Part shown: piece after piece, positions 16,343 to 23,187 of the stretch
Layout: every line of letters starts with the position of its first letter
Numbering within the stretch: position 1 is the first letter of the stretch
Assembly: GCF_003675325.1 (NCBI RefSeq)
Contig: NZ_CP033073.1
Coordinates: forward strand, 2,480,001 to 2,544,000
Direction of reading: 5' to 3'
Length of the DNA stretch: 64,000 bases
DNA from: Streptomyces dangxiongensis
GTDB lineage: Bacteria; Actinomycetota; Actinomycetes; Streptomycetales; Streptomycetaceae
Notes under the pieces: model-generated
The model's input: only the letters and a program-made list of their open reading frames with translations
Databases searched by the model: none
What the model was told of the DNA's origin: nothing
Program-made: the position numbers and the translations under genes

Positions 16343-17091
16343 CCGTGCTTCTCCAGGGTGTGCAGGAGGCGGGGTGCCCGGGTGCGGGTGGAGGGGGCGC
16401 GCAGGCAGCGCCGGGCAGCCGGGGTCCCGGCGAGAGGGGCCTTGAACAGGGCGAGGGAGACGCCGACGACCAGCAGCAGCGGGCACAGGTAGGCCATGGC
16501 GTCCGCGAGGGGGCCGAGCGGGCCGGGGAGGGCGCCCCGCCCGAGCCCCGTCAGGCACAGGGCGAGGAGCAGCGCGCGGACCGTCAGCTCGGCGAGCCAG
16601 TGGACGAGGGCGCGCCCGGGGGTGACGCCCCGCTCCAGCCAGAGCCGCAGACGGTCGAAGGACCAGGCGGTCGCCCAGCCCATGAGCGGACGGAGGAGCA
16701 GGCGGTCGGCGAGGGTGCCGAGGGCTCCCCAGCGGGGGCGGTAGTCGTAGCCGGTGAGGAAGCGGACGCCGTGGGCGTCGGGCACGTAGCGCCAGTAGCC
16801 GCTGCCCTCGGCGATGAACGACAGGGGGTGCGGGGAGGAGAAGCGCAGAACGGAGGTCCGGGTGCCGTCGGGGCGGTCCCGCTCGCCGGCCGCGACCCCG
16901 GTGCCGGAGACGGTGAGGAACGGCAGCACGCGCGTGGCGTAGCGGAAGCGCTGTGGCTCGCCCGCCGCGCGCGGGAGGTGGTGGATCTCGGTGAAGCGCA
17001 GGTCCCAGCGTTGGTGCTGTGCCGGGTCCTGGGTGTGGGCCCATAGTTCGTCGAGGTCGGCCCGGATGTGTGTCTCCACGTACAGACCCAT
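16339..17091 (-). CDS. SRPBCC-like protein with C-terminal membrane helices
   Basis: 250 residues. The N-terminal half (VETHIRADLDELWAHTQDPA, QRWDLRFTEIHHLP, GERDRPDGTRTSVLRFSS) resembles the START/SRPBCC hydrophobic-ligand fold. The C-terminal half has hydrophobic stretches (VHWLAELTVRALLLALCLTG, AMAYLCPLLLVVGVSLALF) likely to be membrane helices. ATG at 17091 has GGGGGA about 5 nt upstream; the longer frame would run through the operators. It is first in a three-gene operon with DUF4166 and TetR. Function is not known; binding a lipid or polyketide-like ligand at the membrane is an inference. Confidence 0.75.
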   Translation of the reverse strand: MGLYVETHIRADLDELWAHTQDPAQHQRWDLRFTEIHHLPRAAGEPQRFRYATRVLPFLTVSGTGVAAGERDRPDGTRTSVLRFSSPHPLSFIAEGSGYWRYVPDAHGVRFLTGYDYRPRWGALGTLADRLLLRPLMGWATAWSFDRLRLWLERGVTPGRALVHWLAELTVRALLLALCLTGLGRGALPGPLGPLADAMAYLCPLLLVVGVSLALFKAPLAGTPAARRCLRAPSTRTRAPRLLHTLEKHG

Positions 17092-17114
17092 GTGTTCCCC
17101 CACGTCAGCATGGT

Positions 17115-17134
17115 GTTTGAGCGAACGCTCAAAC
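17115..17134. promoter_or_regulatory. TetR-type operator 1 (TTTGAGCG inverted repeat)
   Basis: GTTTGAGCG-AA-CGCTCAAAC, 9-bp arms, 24 bp upstream of the SRPBCC start codon. It shares its half-site with the palindrome at 17159. Confidence 0.75.
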
Positions 17135-17158
17135 CGCCTGCCGCTGAACCTACCGCCA

Positions 17159-17176
17159 TTTGAGCGATCGCTCAAA
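17159..17176. promoter_or_regulatory. TetR-type operator 2 (perfect 18-bp palindrome)
   Basis: TTTGAGCGATCGCTCAAA is a perfect palindrome, centred 43 bp (about four helical turns) from operator 1. That spacing is compatible with cooperative binding on one DNA face. Confidence 0.75.
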
Positions 17177-17191
17177 CCCCCGCGCACGAGA

Positions 17192-17216
17192 AACCCCGGC
17201 CGCTGCGGCCGGGGTT
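17192..17216 (-). terminator. Terminator of the DUF3817/thiamine-binding operon
   Basis: AACCCCGGCCGC (17192-17203) pairs with GCGGCCGGGGTT (17205-17216), 33 bp past the stop of the minus-strand gene ending at 17249. A 1-nt loop means some base pairs at the tip open. Confidence 0.75.
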
Positions 17217-17248
17217 GTGCGCCGGGGTTGTGCGCCGGGGCGGCGGAG

Positions 17249-17542
17249 TTACCGCGCCAGGTGCCGCTCGACGGTCTCGACCTTGGAGGTGAGTCCGTCG
17301 GTCACACCGGGCCGGATGTCCGCCTTGAGGACGAGCGAGACGCGGGGCGCGCGCTGCTCGACGGCGGCGACGGCGCGCCTGACGACGTCCATGACCTCGT
17401 CCCACTCGCCCTCGACGGAGGTGAACATGGCGTCGGTGCGATGGGGCAGGCCCGACGCGCGGACCACGCGGACGGCGTCGGCGACGTACTCCCCCACGTC
17501 CTCGCCGACACCCAGGGGCGTCACGGAGAAGGCGACGATCAT
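17249..17542 (-). CDS. MTH1187 family thiamine-binding protein
   Basis: 97 residues with the MTH1187/YkoF-like ferredoxin fold: [20 protein letters not shown], then [20 protein letters not shown] and [15 protein letters not shown]. These small proteins form tetramers that bind thiamine or similar ligands; the physiological role is unsettled. The start overlaps the DUF3817 stop by 4 bp, so the pair is an operon. Confidence 0.85.
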   Translation of the reverse strand: MIVAFSVTPLGVGEDVGEYVADAVRVVRASGLPHRTDAMFTSVEGEWDEVMDVVRRAVAAVEQRAPRVSLVLKADIRPGVTDGLTSKVETVERHLAR

Positions 17543-17883
17543 GCGTTCACCGCTCCTTCCCGGCGTGCGCGGGCGGCGATGACGGCGTCCTCGGCCTCGC
17601 GGCGCAGCTTGCGCTCGGCGAAGAAGCCGCCGGTGGGCAGCACCGAGAGGACGAAGTAGAGGGCGGCGGTCCCCAGCGGCCACTTGGTGCGGTTCCAGGC
17701 GTCCGCCCAGAACAGGACGTACAACACGAAGAGGACGCCGTGGACCGCGCCCATGACGGGGACCGCGTTGAAGTCCGTGGTCCGCTTCAGCACCGAGCAC
17801 AGGAGCAGGACCAGGAAGGACACGGCCTCCGGGGCCGAGACCAGGCGGAGACGGCGGAGGGCGGTGGCGGTCTTGATGTCCAC
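17539..17883 (-). CDS. DUF3817 membrane protein (second copy)
   Basis: 114 residues, three hydrophobic helices ([56 protein letters not shown]). It has the same FxERK ending as the copy at 14042 but is clearly divergent in sequence. GTG at 17881-17883 has GGTGA a few nt upstream. It is first of a two-gene operon with the MTH1187 protein. A Rex-like palindrome lies 27 bp upstream of its start. Confidence 0.82.
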   Translation of the reverse strand: MDIKTATALRRLRLVSAPEAVSFLVLLLCSVLKRTTDFNAVPVMGAVHGVLFVLYVLFWADAWNRTKWPLGTAALYFVLSVLPTGGFFAERKLRREAEDAVIAARARREGAVNA

Positions 17884-17909
17884 GGGTCACCTTCGGTGGG
17901 AGTAATCGT

Positions 17910-17927
17910 TTGTGAACGTACGCACAA
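17910..17927. promoter_or_regulatory. Rex-operator-like palindrome
   Basis: TTGTGAACGTACGCACAA matches 12 of 14 informative positions of the Streptomyces Rex operator pattern TTGTGAA-N4-TTCACAA (pattern recalled from the literature). It lies between the DUF3817 operon and the first AIM24 gene. Rex responds to the NADH/NAD+ ratio. Another regulator using TTGTG half-sites is equally possible. Confidence 0.4.
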
Positions 17928-18031
17928 GCGTCCCCCCATTGTGGCAAACGGCGCCCCTAGGGGTCCGGTCAGGGTGGGTGTCCACCCGTCGGCCCTGTTC
18001 CGTCCACCCGCCCGGCGGCTACTTTCACAGC

Positions 18032-18670
18032 GTGGCGATGTTCCGACTCCAGGGGAGCAAGGTGCTCGCCGTCGACATGACCGGTGACGCCGTGAAGGCG
18101 AAGAACGGCTCGATGGTCGCGTACGACGGGCGGATGACCTTCAAGAAGCTGAGTGGTGGCGGCGAGGGGCTGCGCGGGATGGTGACCCGGCGGCTCACCG
18201 GCGAGCAGATGACGGTGATGGAGGTGAGAGGGCACGGAACCTGCTGGCTGGCGGACCGGGCCGCCGAGATAAACCTGGTCGCCCTGCGGGGCGACAAGCT
18301 GTACGTCGAGGCGGGCAACCTGCTGGCGACGGACGGTGAGCTGCGGACGGGCACCACGTTCACGGGCCTGCGCGGCGCCTCGCAGGGCACCGGGCTGTTC
18401 ACGACGACCGTGGAGGGGCACGGCCAGGCGGCGATCCTCTCCGACGGGCCGGCGGTCGTGCTCCGGGTCACCCCGCAGTACCCGCTGACCGTGGACCCGG
18501 GCGCCTATGTCGCCCACCAGGGCGAGGTGCGGCAGTCCTTCCAGTCCGGCGTGACGTTCCGCACCCTGCTCGGGGAGGGCGGCGGCGAGGCCTTCCAGAT
18601 CCGCTTCGAGGGCGACGGACTGGTGTACGTGCAGCCGAGCGAGCGGAACACGATCGCGGGGGATCTGTGA
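18032..18670 (+). CDS. AIM24 family protein, copy 1
   Basis: 212 residues, beginning VAMFRLQGSKVLAVDMTGDA. AIM24 proteins are trimeric jelly-roll-like beta proteins (older name DUF124). In bacteria their role is unclear, with links to stress and membrane functions. Repeated Gly-rich beta strands are visible (GTGLFTTTVEGHGQAAIL, YPLTVDPGAYVAHQGEVR, EAFQIRFEGDGLVYVQPSE). GTG 18032 was chosen because TACTTT (18020-18025) fits a -10 box for a leaderless message; ATG 18038 is the alternative. It is the first of three tandem paralogues, 1 bp from the next. Confidence 0.85.
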   Translation: MAMFRLQGSKVLAVDMTGDAVKAKNGSMVAYDGRMTFKKLSGGGEGLRGMVTRRLTGEQMTVMEVRGHGTCWLADRAAEINLVALRGDKLYVEAGNLLATDGELRTGTTFTGLRGASQGTGLFTTTVEGHGQAAILSDGPAVVLRVTPQYPLTVDPGAYVAHQGEVRQSFQSGVTFRTLLGEGGGEAFQIRFEGDGLVYVQPSERNTIAGDL

Positions 18671-18671
18671 G

Positions 18672-19322
18672 ATGACGTTCCGGGAGATCAACTCGAAGAT
18701 GGTCGAGGCGTCCGTGCTGCCGGGACAGCGGCTGTTCAGCCAGCGCGGGGCGATGCTCGCCTACAAGGGGGACGTGTCCTTCACGCCCAACGTCCAGGGC
18801 GGCCAGGGCGGGGTGATGTCCATGATCGGGCGCCGGGTGGCCGGCGAGGCGACCCCGCTGATGACCGTGGAGGGCAGCGGCACGGTCTTCTTCGGGCACG
18901 GCGGTCACCACGTGCACGTCATCGGCCTCACCGGCGACACGCTGCACGTGGAGGCCGACCGGCTGCTCGCCTTCGAGGGCACGCTGCGGCAGGGCACGAT
19001 GTTCATGGGCGCGCAGGGCGGGGTGATGGGCCTGGTGCGCGGGCAGGTCACCGGGCAGGGCCTGTTCACGACCACCCTCCAGGGGCACGGCTCGGTGGCC
19101 GTGATGGCGCACGGCGGCGTCTTCGCGCTCCCGGTCACCCCCGAGCGCCCGGTCCACGTGGACCCGCAGGCCTACGTCGCCCATCACGGCGAGGTCCGCA
19201 ACCGGCTGTCCACCGCGCTCGGCTGGCGCGACATGGTGGGCCGCGGTTCCGGTGAGGCCTTCCAGCTAGAGCTGAGCGGCAACGGCACGGTCTACGTCCA
19301 GGCGTCGGAGGAGAAGCTGTGA
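18672..19322 (+). CDS. AIM24 family protein, copy 2
   Basis: 216 residues, MTFREINSKMVEASVLPGQR. It shares with copy 1 the VEGSGTVFFGHGG, GLFTTTLQGHGSVAVM, RPVHVDPQAYVAHHGEVRNR and FQLELSGNGTVYVQASEE segments, so the two are paralogues from an old tandem duplication. It starts 1 bp after copy 1 ends, and its own end overlaps copy 3 by 4 bp (GTGA). Hetero-oligomer formation among the three is plausible because the family is trimeric, but this is inference. Confidence 0.87.
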   Translation: MTFREINSKMVEASVLPGQRLFSQRGAMLAYKGDVSFTPNVQGGQGGVMSMIGRRVAGEATPLMTVEGSGTVFFGHGGHHVHVIGLTGDTLHVEADRLLAFEGTLRQGTMFMGAQGGVMGLVRGQVTGQGLFTTTLQGHGSVAVMAHGGVFALPVTPERPVHVDPQAYVAHHGEVRNRLSTALGWRDMVGRGSGEAFQLELSGNGTVYVQASEEKL

Positions 19323-20128
19323 GCACCCACACAACGCCGGGCACCGGACCGGTCGTGCACGACCCGATGACCCTGCCCGCCGACGACAACGTGAACGCGT
19401 ACACCTTCTGCGTCGAGCTGAAGAGCGGCCAGTGGTTCCTCCAGAAGGGGAAGATGATCGCCTACTACGGGGCGATCGAGTTCGACGGCATCGGGCACGG
19501 GCGACTCGACCGGCTTGTCCGTACGTCGTTTCATTCGCCACTGCACGCGAGCGACTGGGTCGTGGCGTCGGGCTCGGGGAAGATGCTGCTGGCCGACCGG
19601 GCCTTCGACGTCAACTCCTTCGACCTGGACGACGGGAATTTGACCATTCGCGCGGGCAACCTGCTCGCTTTTCAGCCAAGTCTCGCGCTCAAACAATCGA
19701 TCGTGCCGGGTTTTCTGACCCTTATCGGAACCGGCAAGTTCGTGGCCGCATCTAACGGGCCGGTGGTGTTCATGGAACCTCCGCTCCGGGTCGACCCTCA
19801 GGCGCTCGTCGGGTGGGCCGACTGCCCGTCCCCGTGCCATCACTACGACCACGGGTACCTGAGGGGTGTACTGGGCGGTCTACGTGCGCTGACGGGCTTC
19901 GGCGGGGTCTCCGGCGAGGAGCACCAGTTCGAGTTCGCGGGCGCGGGGACGGTGTTGCTGCAGTCGACGGAGGCTCTCCTGGCCGAGGCGGCCACGGGGG
20001 TGGTTCCGCCGGATCCGGGGGTTCCCGGAGGTGGCGCACAGGCACCGTTCGGGCACGGTCCGCAATCGTCGGCCGCACCGCGCCTTCCCGGACAGCTCGG
20101 AGACCTCCAGCGTCGCTTCGGGCTGTGA
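19319..20128 (+). CDS. AIM24 family protein, copy 3
   Basis: 269 residues, starting at a GTG that overlaps copy 2. The AIM24 core (YTFCVELKSGQWFLQKGKMI, WVVASGSGKMLLADRAFDVN, FEFAGAGTVLLQSTEALL) is extended by an N-terminal tail and a Pro/Gly-rich C-terminal tail of about 45 residues not found in copies 1-2. The central part (about 19,620-19,760) uses many A/T-ending codons (TTT, AAA, CAA, AGT, ATT), unlike its neighbours. It also carries a WADCPSPCHHYDHGY cluster of Cys/His residues that could bind a metal. Confidence 0.85.
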   Translation: MSTHTTPGTGPVVHDPMTLPADDNVNAYTFCVELKSGQWFLQKGKMIAYYGAIEFDGIGHGRLDRLVRTSFHSPLHASDWVVASGSGKMLLADRAFDVNSFDLDDGNLTIRAGNLLAFQPSLALKQSIVPGFLTLIGTGKFVAASNGPVVFMEPPLRVDPQALVGWADCPSPCHHYDHGYLRGVLGGLRALTGFGGVSGEEHQFEFAGAGTVLLQSTEALLAEAATGVVPPDPGVPGGGAQAPFGHGPQSSAAPRLPGQLGDLQRRFGL

Positions 20129-20185
20129 GCGGTAGTCTGCGGAGTGTGACATCGAACGCGTGCGCACAGTCACACCACCCGAAGT

Positions 20186-20214
20186 AGTTCACAATTCAAC
20201 TTCTTAGGTAGACT
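20186..20214 (+). promoter_or_regulatory. absC promoter with AT-rich symmetric element
   Basis: AGTTCACAATTCAACT (20186-20201) has palindromic AGTT/AACT arms in an AT-rich patch. TAGACT (20209-20214) is a good -10 box ending 6 nt before ATG 20221, and no Shine-Dalgarno is present, so the mRNA is probably leaderless. The symmetric element overlaps the -35 position and could be an autoregulatory MarR site. Confidence 0.5.
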
Positions 20215-20220
20215 TCATTC

Positions 20221-20697
20221 ATGGAGACCGAGACGGCCACGCGCTGGCTGACCGATGCGGAGCAGTGCGCCTGGCGCACCCACCTGGAGGTCAACAGGCT
20301 GTTGACGTACCAGCTCGAGAAGGATCTCCAACCGTTCGGCCTGACAATGAACGACTACGAGATCCTCGTGAACCTGTCCGAGTCCGACGACGTACGGATG
20401 CGGATGAGCGACCTCGCCTCCGCCACCCTCCAGTCCAAGAGCCGGCTGTCGCACCAGATCACGCGGATGGAGAACGCGAACCTGGTGCGCCGGGAGAACT
20501 GCGAGTCCGACCGGCGGGGACTGTACGCCGTGCTGACCGAGCACGGCATGGAGACGATGCAGAAGGTCGCACCGCACCACGTGTCGTCCGTACGGCGGCA
20601 CTTCATCGATCTGCTGCCCCAGGATGCCCTGATCGAACTGGACAAGGCGCTCCGGCCGATCGCCGAGCACCTGAGAGGGCAGCGGGGACGCCCCTGA
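20221..20697 (+). CDS. absC: MarR family regulator, AbsC-like
   Basis: 158 residues with a MarR winged helix: FGLTMNDYEILVNLSESDDV, MRMSDLASATLQSKSRLSHQ and the wing LVRRENCESDRRGLYAVLT. Length and position (between the AIM24 genes and meaB) match AbsC of S. coelicolor (SCO5405 as I recall it), a zinc-linked regulator of antibiotic production. Sequence identity to AbsC was not computed. Its stop lies inside the stem of a terminator shared with the convergent MFS gene. Confidence 0.72.
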   Translation: METETATRWLTDAEQCAWRTHLEVNRLLTYQLEKDLQPFGLTMNDYEILVNLSESDDVRMRMSDLASATLQSKSRLSHQITRMENANLVRRENCESDRRGLYAVLTEHGMETMQKVAPHHVSSVRRHFIDLLPQDALIELDKALRPIAEHLRGQRGRP

Positions 20698-20718
20698 GCC
20701 TCCCGGGAGACTCAGGGG
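20691..20718. terminator. Bidirectional terminator between absC and MFS gene
   Basis: CCCCTGAG (20691-20698) pairs with CTCAGGGG (20711-20718), and an inner CTCCCGGGAG palindrome continues the stem. It overlaps the absC stop codon. Confidence 0.75.
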
Positions 20719-20757
20719 GGTGACAAGCGGGGCAGGGGGTGGGCGTGCGGCCCGGTC

Positions 20758-22032
20758 CTATCGTTGCGGCGCCGCCGCGCCCACCTCCACCGAACCCGCC
20801 GATCCCGTCTCCGCGGACCCCGCTTTCGCGGACCCCGTGCCGGTCCCCGCCGTCCCGATGACGCGGCGGCTCGCGGCCAGGGCGGACAGCAGGGCGGTAC
20901 CGCCCGCCAGGGCGAAGCACACCGCCGAGGACAGCCGGCCGGCCAGCAGTCCGGCCACCAGCGCTCCCACGGAACTTCCGGCGTTCACGCCCATGTTCAC
21001 CCACGCCCCTGCGCGGGTGCGGGCGCCCTCGGAGGCCGTTTCGTCGGCGAGGAGGTACGCCGTCGTCAGGGCCGGGGCGACGAACGCGCCCGCGACGAGC
21101 ATGGCCCCGGCGAGCGTCCACAGGCCCGGCGCCAGGCCGGCCGGGACGAGCACCAGGCCGAGGCACGCCGCGAACCGGCACAGTCGGGTCCGCGTCGCCA
21201 CGCGCCACCGCACCGCCCCGTGGGCCAGGCCGCCCAGCGCGCTTCCCGCCGAGAGCGCGCCCAGCACCCAGGGGACGAGGGCGGTGTCGTACGAGCGTTC
21301 CGTGGCGAAGGCCATCACCAGCAGTTGCACGGCGCTCAGGGAGAGACCCGTGCCCAGGGCGACGACGGCCGGGGGCAGCGCCTCGCGCAGACCGCCGCGC
21401 CGGTGCCGGGCGGGGGCGGGACACGGGCCCGGGAGGACCGGTGACCTGACGAAGGCGCAGGTGCCCGCCACGTTCAGGACCGCGCTGAGCACGAGCCCGG
21501 CGGCCGGCGGGGCGAAGCCCACGAGGACGCCGACCAGCGCCGGGCCGGAGACGAACAGCAGTTCCTCGGCGACTCCGTCCAGGCTGTAGGCCCGCCGCAA
21601 CAGCTCCCGGTCCGCGACCAGTTGCGACCACAGTGCGCGCATGGTCGGTCCCAGCGGAGGCGCGCACGCACCCGCCAGGGCCGCGGAGACGGCGATGAGG
21701 GGCACCGGTGCGCCGGGCCGCCAGGTGAGGACCGCGAGGGCGCACAGCAGCGCGCCGTGGAGCGCGGACATGGGCAGCAGGGCCCGGCGCGGACCGTGAC
21801 GGTCGATCAGCGCGGCCCGCAGCGGCATGAGGAAGACCGTCGTGGCGCCGAACAGGGAGAGCACGGCGCCGGAGACGGCGTACGACCCGGTGGCCCGGGT
21901 CACGGACAGCAGGGCCGCCAGGCCGACCGTGCCGTAGGACAGTCGGGCGGTCAGGGCGGCGGTGAAGGTGCGGCGCGCATGGGGCACGCGCAGGACAGCG
22001 GCGTACGAGGGCCGCGAGAGGTGTGTGGACAC
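20758..22032 (-). CDS. MFS transporter
   Basis: 424 residues with about 12 hydrophobic helices and the motif-A-like loop LRAALIDRHGPRRALLP after helix 2. The first half is typical of drug/H+ antiporters (LTARLSYGTVGLAALLSVTR). The C-terminal tail SAKAGSAETGSAGSVEVGAA is low-complexity. The GTG start at 22032 has GAGGA 9 nt upstream, and this Shine-Dalgarno can be sequestered by two alternative RNA pairings (see the attenuator). Drug-inducible efflux is the likely role; the substrate is unknown. It is convergent with absC and downstream of meaB on the same strand. Confidence 0.85.
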   Translation of the reverse strand: MSTHLSRPSYAAVLRVPHARRTFTAALTARLSYGTVGLAALLSVTRATGSYAVSGAVLSLFGATTVFLMPLRAALIDRHGPRRALLPMSALHGALLCALAVLTWRPGAPVPLIAVSAALAGACAPPLGPTMRALWSQLVADRELLRRAYSLDGVAEELLFVSGPALVGVLVGFAPPAAGLVLSAVLNVAGTCAFVRSPVLPGPCPAPARHRRGGLREALPPAVVALGTGLSLSAVQLLVMAFATERSYDTALVPWVLGALSAGSALGGLAHGAVRWRVATRTRLCRFAACLGLVLVPAGLAPGLWTLAGAMLVAGAFVAPALTTAYLLADETASEGARTRAGAWVNMGVNAGSSVGALVAGLLAGRLSSAVCFALAGGTALLSALAASRRVIGTAGTGTGSAKAGSAETGSAGSVEVGAAAPQR

Positions 22033-22037
22033 GCGGA

Positions 22038-22054
22038 CGTTCCTCTGGGAGAGG
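22038..22054 (-). promoter_or_regulatory. Shine-Dalgarno-sequestering element (putative translational attenuator)
   Basis: On the minus-strand RNA the Shine-Dalgarno AGAGGAAC (22046-22039) can pair locally with CCUCU (22054-22050) across a 3-nt loop. Alternatively the 8-nt GAGGAACG (22045-22038) can pair with CGUUCCUC in the upstream leader ORF (22136-22129). A ribosome stalled on the leader would remove the second partner and change access to the start codon. Confidence 0.55.
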
Positions 22055-22116
22055 CGGAAGAGGGGACACCGAAGGCAGCGGTGGCCGGTGGCCGGTCACC
22101 GCGCATCCGGTGCGCT

Positions 22117-22140
22117 CTACGCCAGGAGGAGGAACGACAT
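22117..22140 (-). CDS. Putative 7-residue leader peptide MSFLLLA
   Basis: ATG TCG TTC CTC CTC CTG GCG TAG lies 84 nt upstream of the MFS start. TAACTT (22153-22148) ends 7 nt before the ATG, so transcription may start at the ATG itself, giving a leaderless leader ORF. Codons 2-5 contain the exact complement of the MFS Shine-Dalgarno region. The layout matches translational-attenuation leaders of inducible efflux and resistance genes. The ORF is too short for statistical support, so confidence rests on the pairing and the promoter position. Confidence 0.5.
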   Translation of the reverse strand: MSFLLLA

Positions 22141-22180
22141 GGGGAGCAAGTTAGCAGTACGGCGGCGGGGACGGCAGGGG

Positions 22181-23137
22181 TCAGCCCTGCGTCAGTCCCG
22201 CGACCAGTTCGTCCGCCGCGCGGTACGGGTCCAGTTCGCCGGTGACGATCCGCTCGGCGAGGGTGCTGAGGCGGCGGTCGCCGTGCAGGTCGCCGATGCG
22301 TTCCCGCAGGGCGGTGACGGCGATGGTCTCCACCTCGTGGGCCGCGCGGGCCCGGCGGCGCTCGCCGAGGACGTCGTGCTCCTCCATCCACGCCCGGTGC
22401 TTCTCCAGGGCCTGCACGACCTCGTCGATGCCCTCGGCGCGGGCCGCGACGGTCTTGACGATCGGCGGGCGCCAGTCGCCGGGGCCACGGGACTCGCCCA
22501 GGCCCAGCATGTGATTCAGCTCGCGGGCGGTGGCGTCGGCGCCGTCCCGGTCGGCCTTGTTGACGACGTACACGTCACCGATCTCCAGGATTCCGGCCTT
22601 CGCCGCCTGGATGCCGTCGCCCATGCCGGGGGCCAGGAGGACGACGGAGGTGTCCGCCTGGGAGGCGATCTCGACCTCCGACTGGCCGACGCCGACCGTC
22701 TCGACCAGGATCACGTCGCAGCCCGCCGCGTCCAGCACCCGGATCGCCTGGGGCGCCGCCCAGGCCAGGCCGCCGAGATGGCCGCGGGTCGCCATCGAAC
22801 GGATGTAGACGCCGGGGTCGGAGGCGTGCTCCGACATGCGGACCCGGTCGCCGAGCAGCGCGCCGCCGGAGAACGGCGAGGACGGGTCGACGGCCAGGAC
22901 GCCGACCCGCTTGCCCTGCTTGCGGTACGCGGTGACGAGCGCGGAGGTGGAGGTCGACTTGCCGACGCCCGGTGAGCCTGTCAGGCCCACCACATAGGCA
23001 TTGCCGGTCAGCGGCGCCAGGGCCGCCATGACCTCCCTGAGCTGCGGGGACGCCCCCTCCACCAGTGAGATCAGCCGGGCCACGGCCCGCGGCCGGCCCT
23101 CTCTCGCCTGGGCGACCAGCGTGGAGACGTCCTGCAT
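22181..23137 (-). CDS. meaB: MeaB-type methylmalonyl-CoA mutase-associated GTPase
   Basis: 318 residues of the ArgK/MeaB G3E GTPase family, which loads and protects the B12 cofactor of acyl-CoA mutases. Walker A GSPGVGKS lies at about 54-61; also visible are VDPSSPFSGGALLGDR, RSMATRGHLGG, ETVGVGQSE (switch region) and NKAD for guanine. The ATG at 23137 has GGAG upstream, and the longer N-terminal frame is unconserved-looking. It lies 50 bp downstream of the thiolase gene on the same strand, probably in one operon, with methylmalonyl-CoA epimerase divergent. It may serve IcmA (12267) or a methylmalonyl-CoA mutase encoded elsewhere. Confidence 0.93.
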   Translation of the reverse strand: MQDVSTLVAQAREGRPRAVARLISLVEGASPQLREVMAALAPLTGNAYVVGLTGSPGVGKSTSTSALVTAYRKQGKRVGVLAVDPSSPFSGGALLGDRVRMSEHASDPGVYIRSMATRGHLGGLAWAAPQAIRVLDAAGCDVILVETVGVGQSEVEIASQADTSVVLLAPGMGDGIQAAKAGILEIGDVYVVNKADRDGADATARELNHMLGLGESRGPGDWRPPIVKTVAARAEGIDEVVQALEKHRAWMEEHDVLGERRRARAAHEVETIAVTALRERIGDLHGDRRLSTLAERIVTGELDPYRAADELVAGLTQG

Positions 23138-23187
23138 CACAGCTCCGTTCACTTCACCGACGTACCGCAACACGGTCCTGTGGACCT

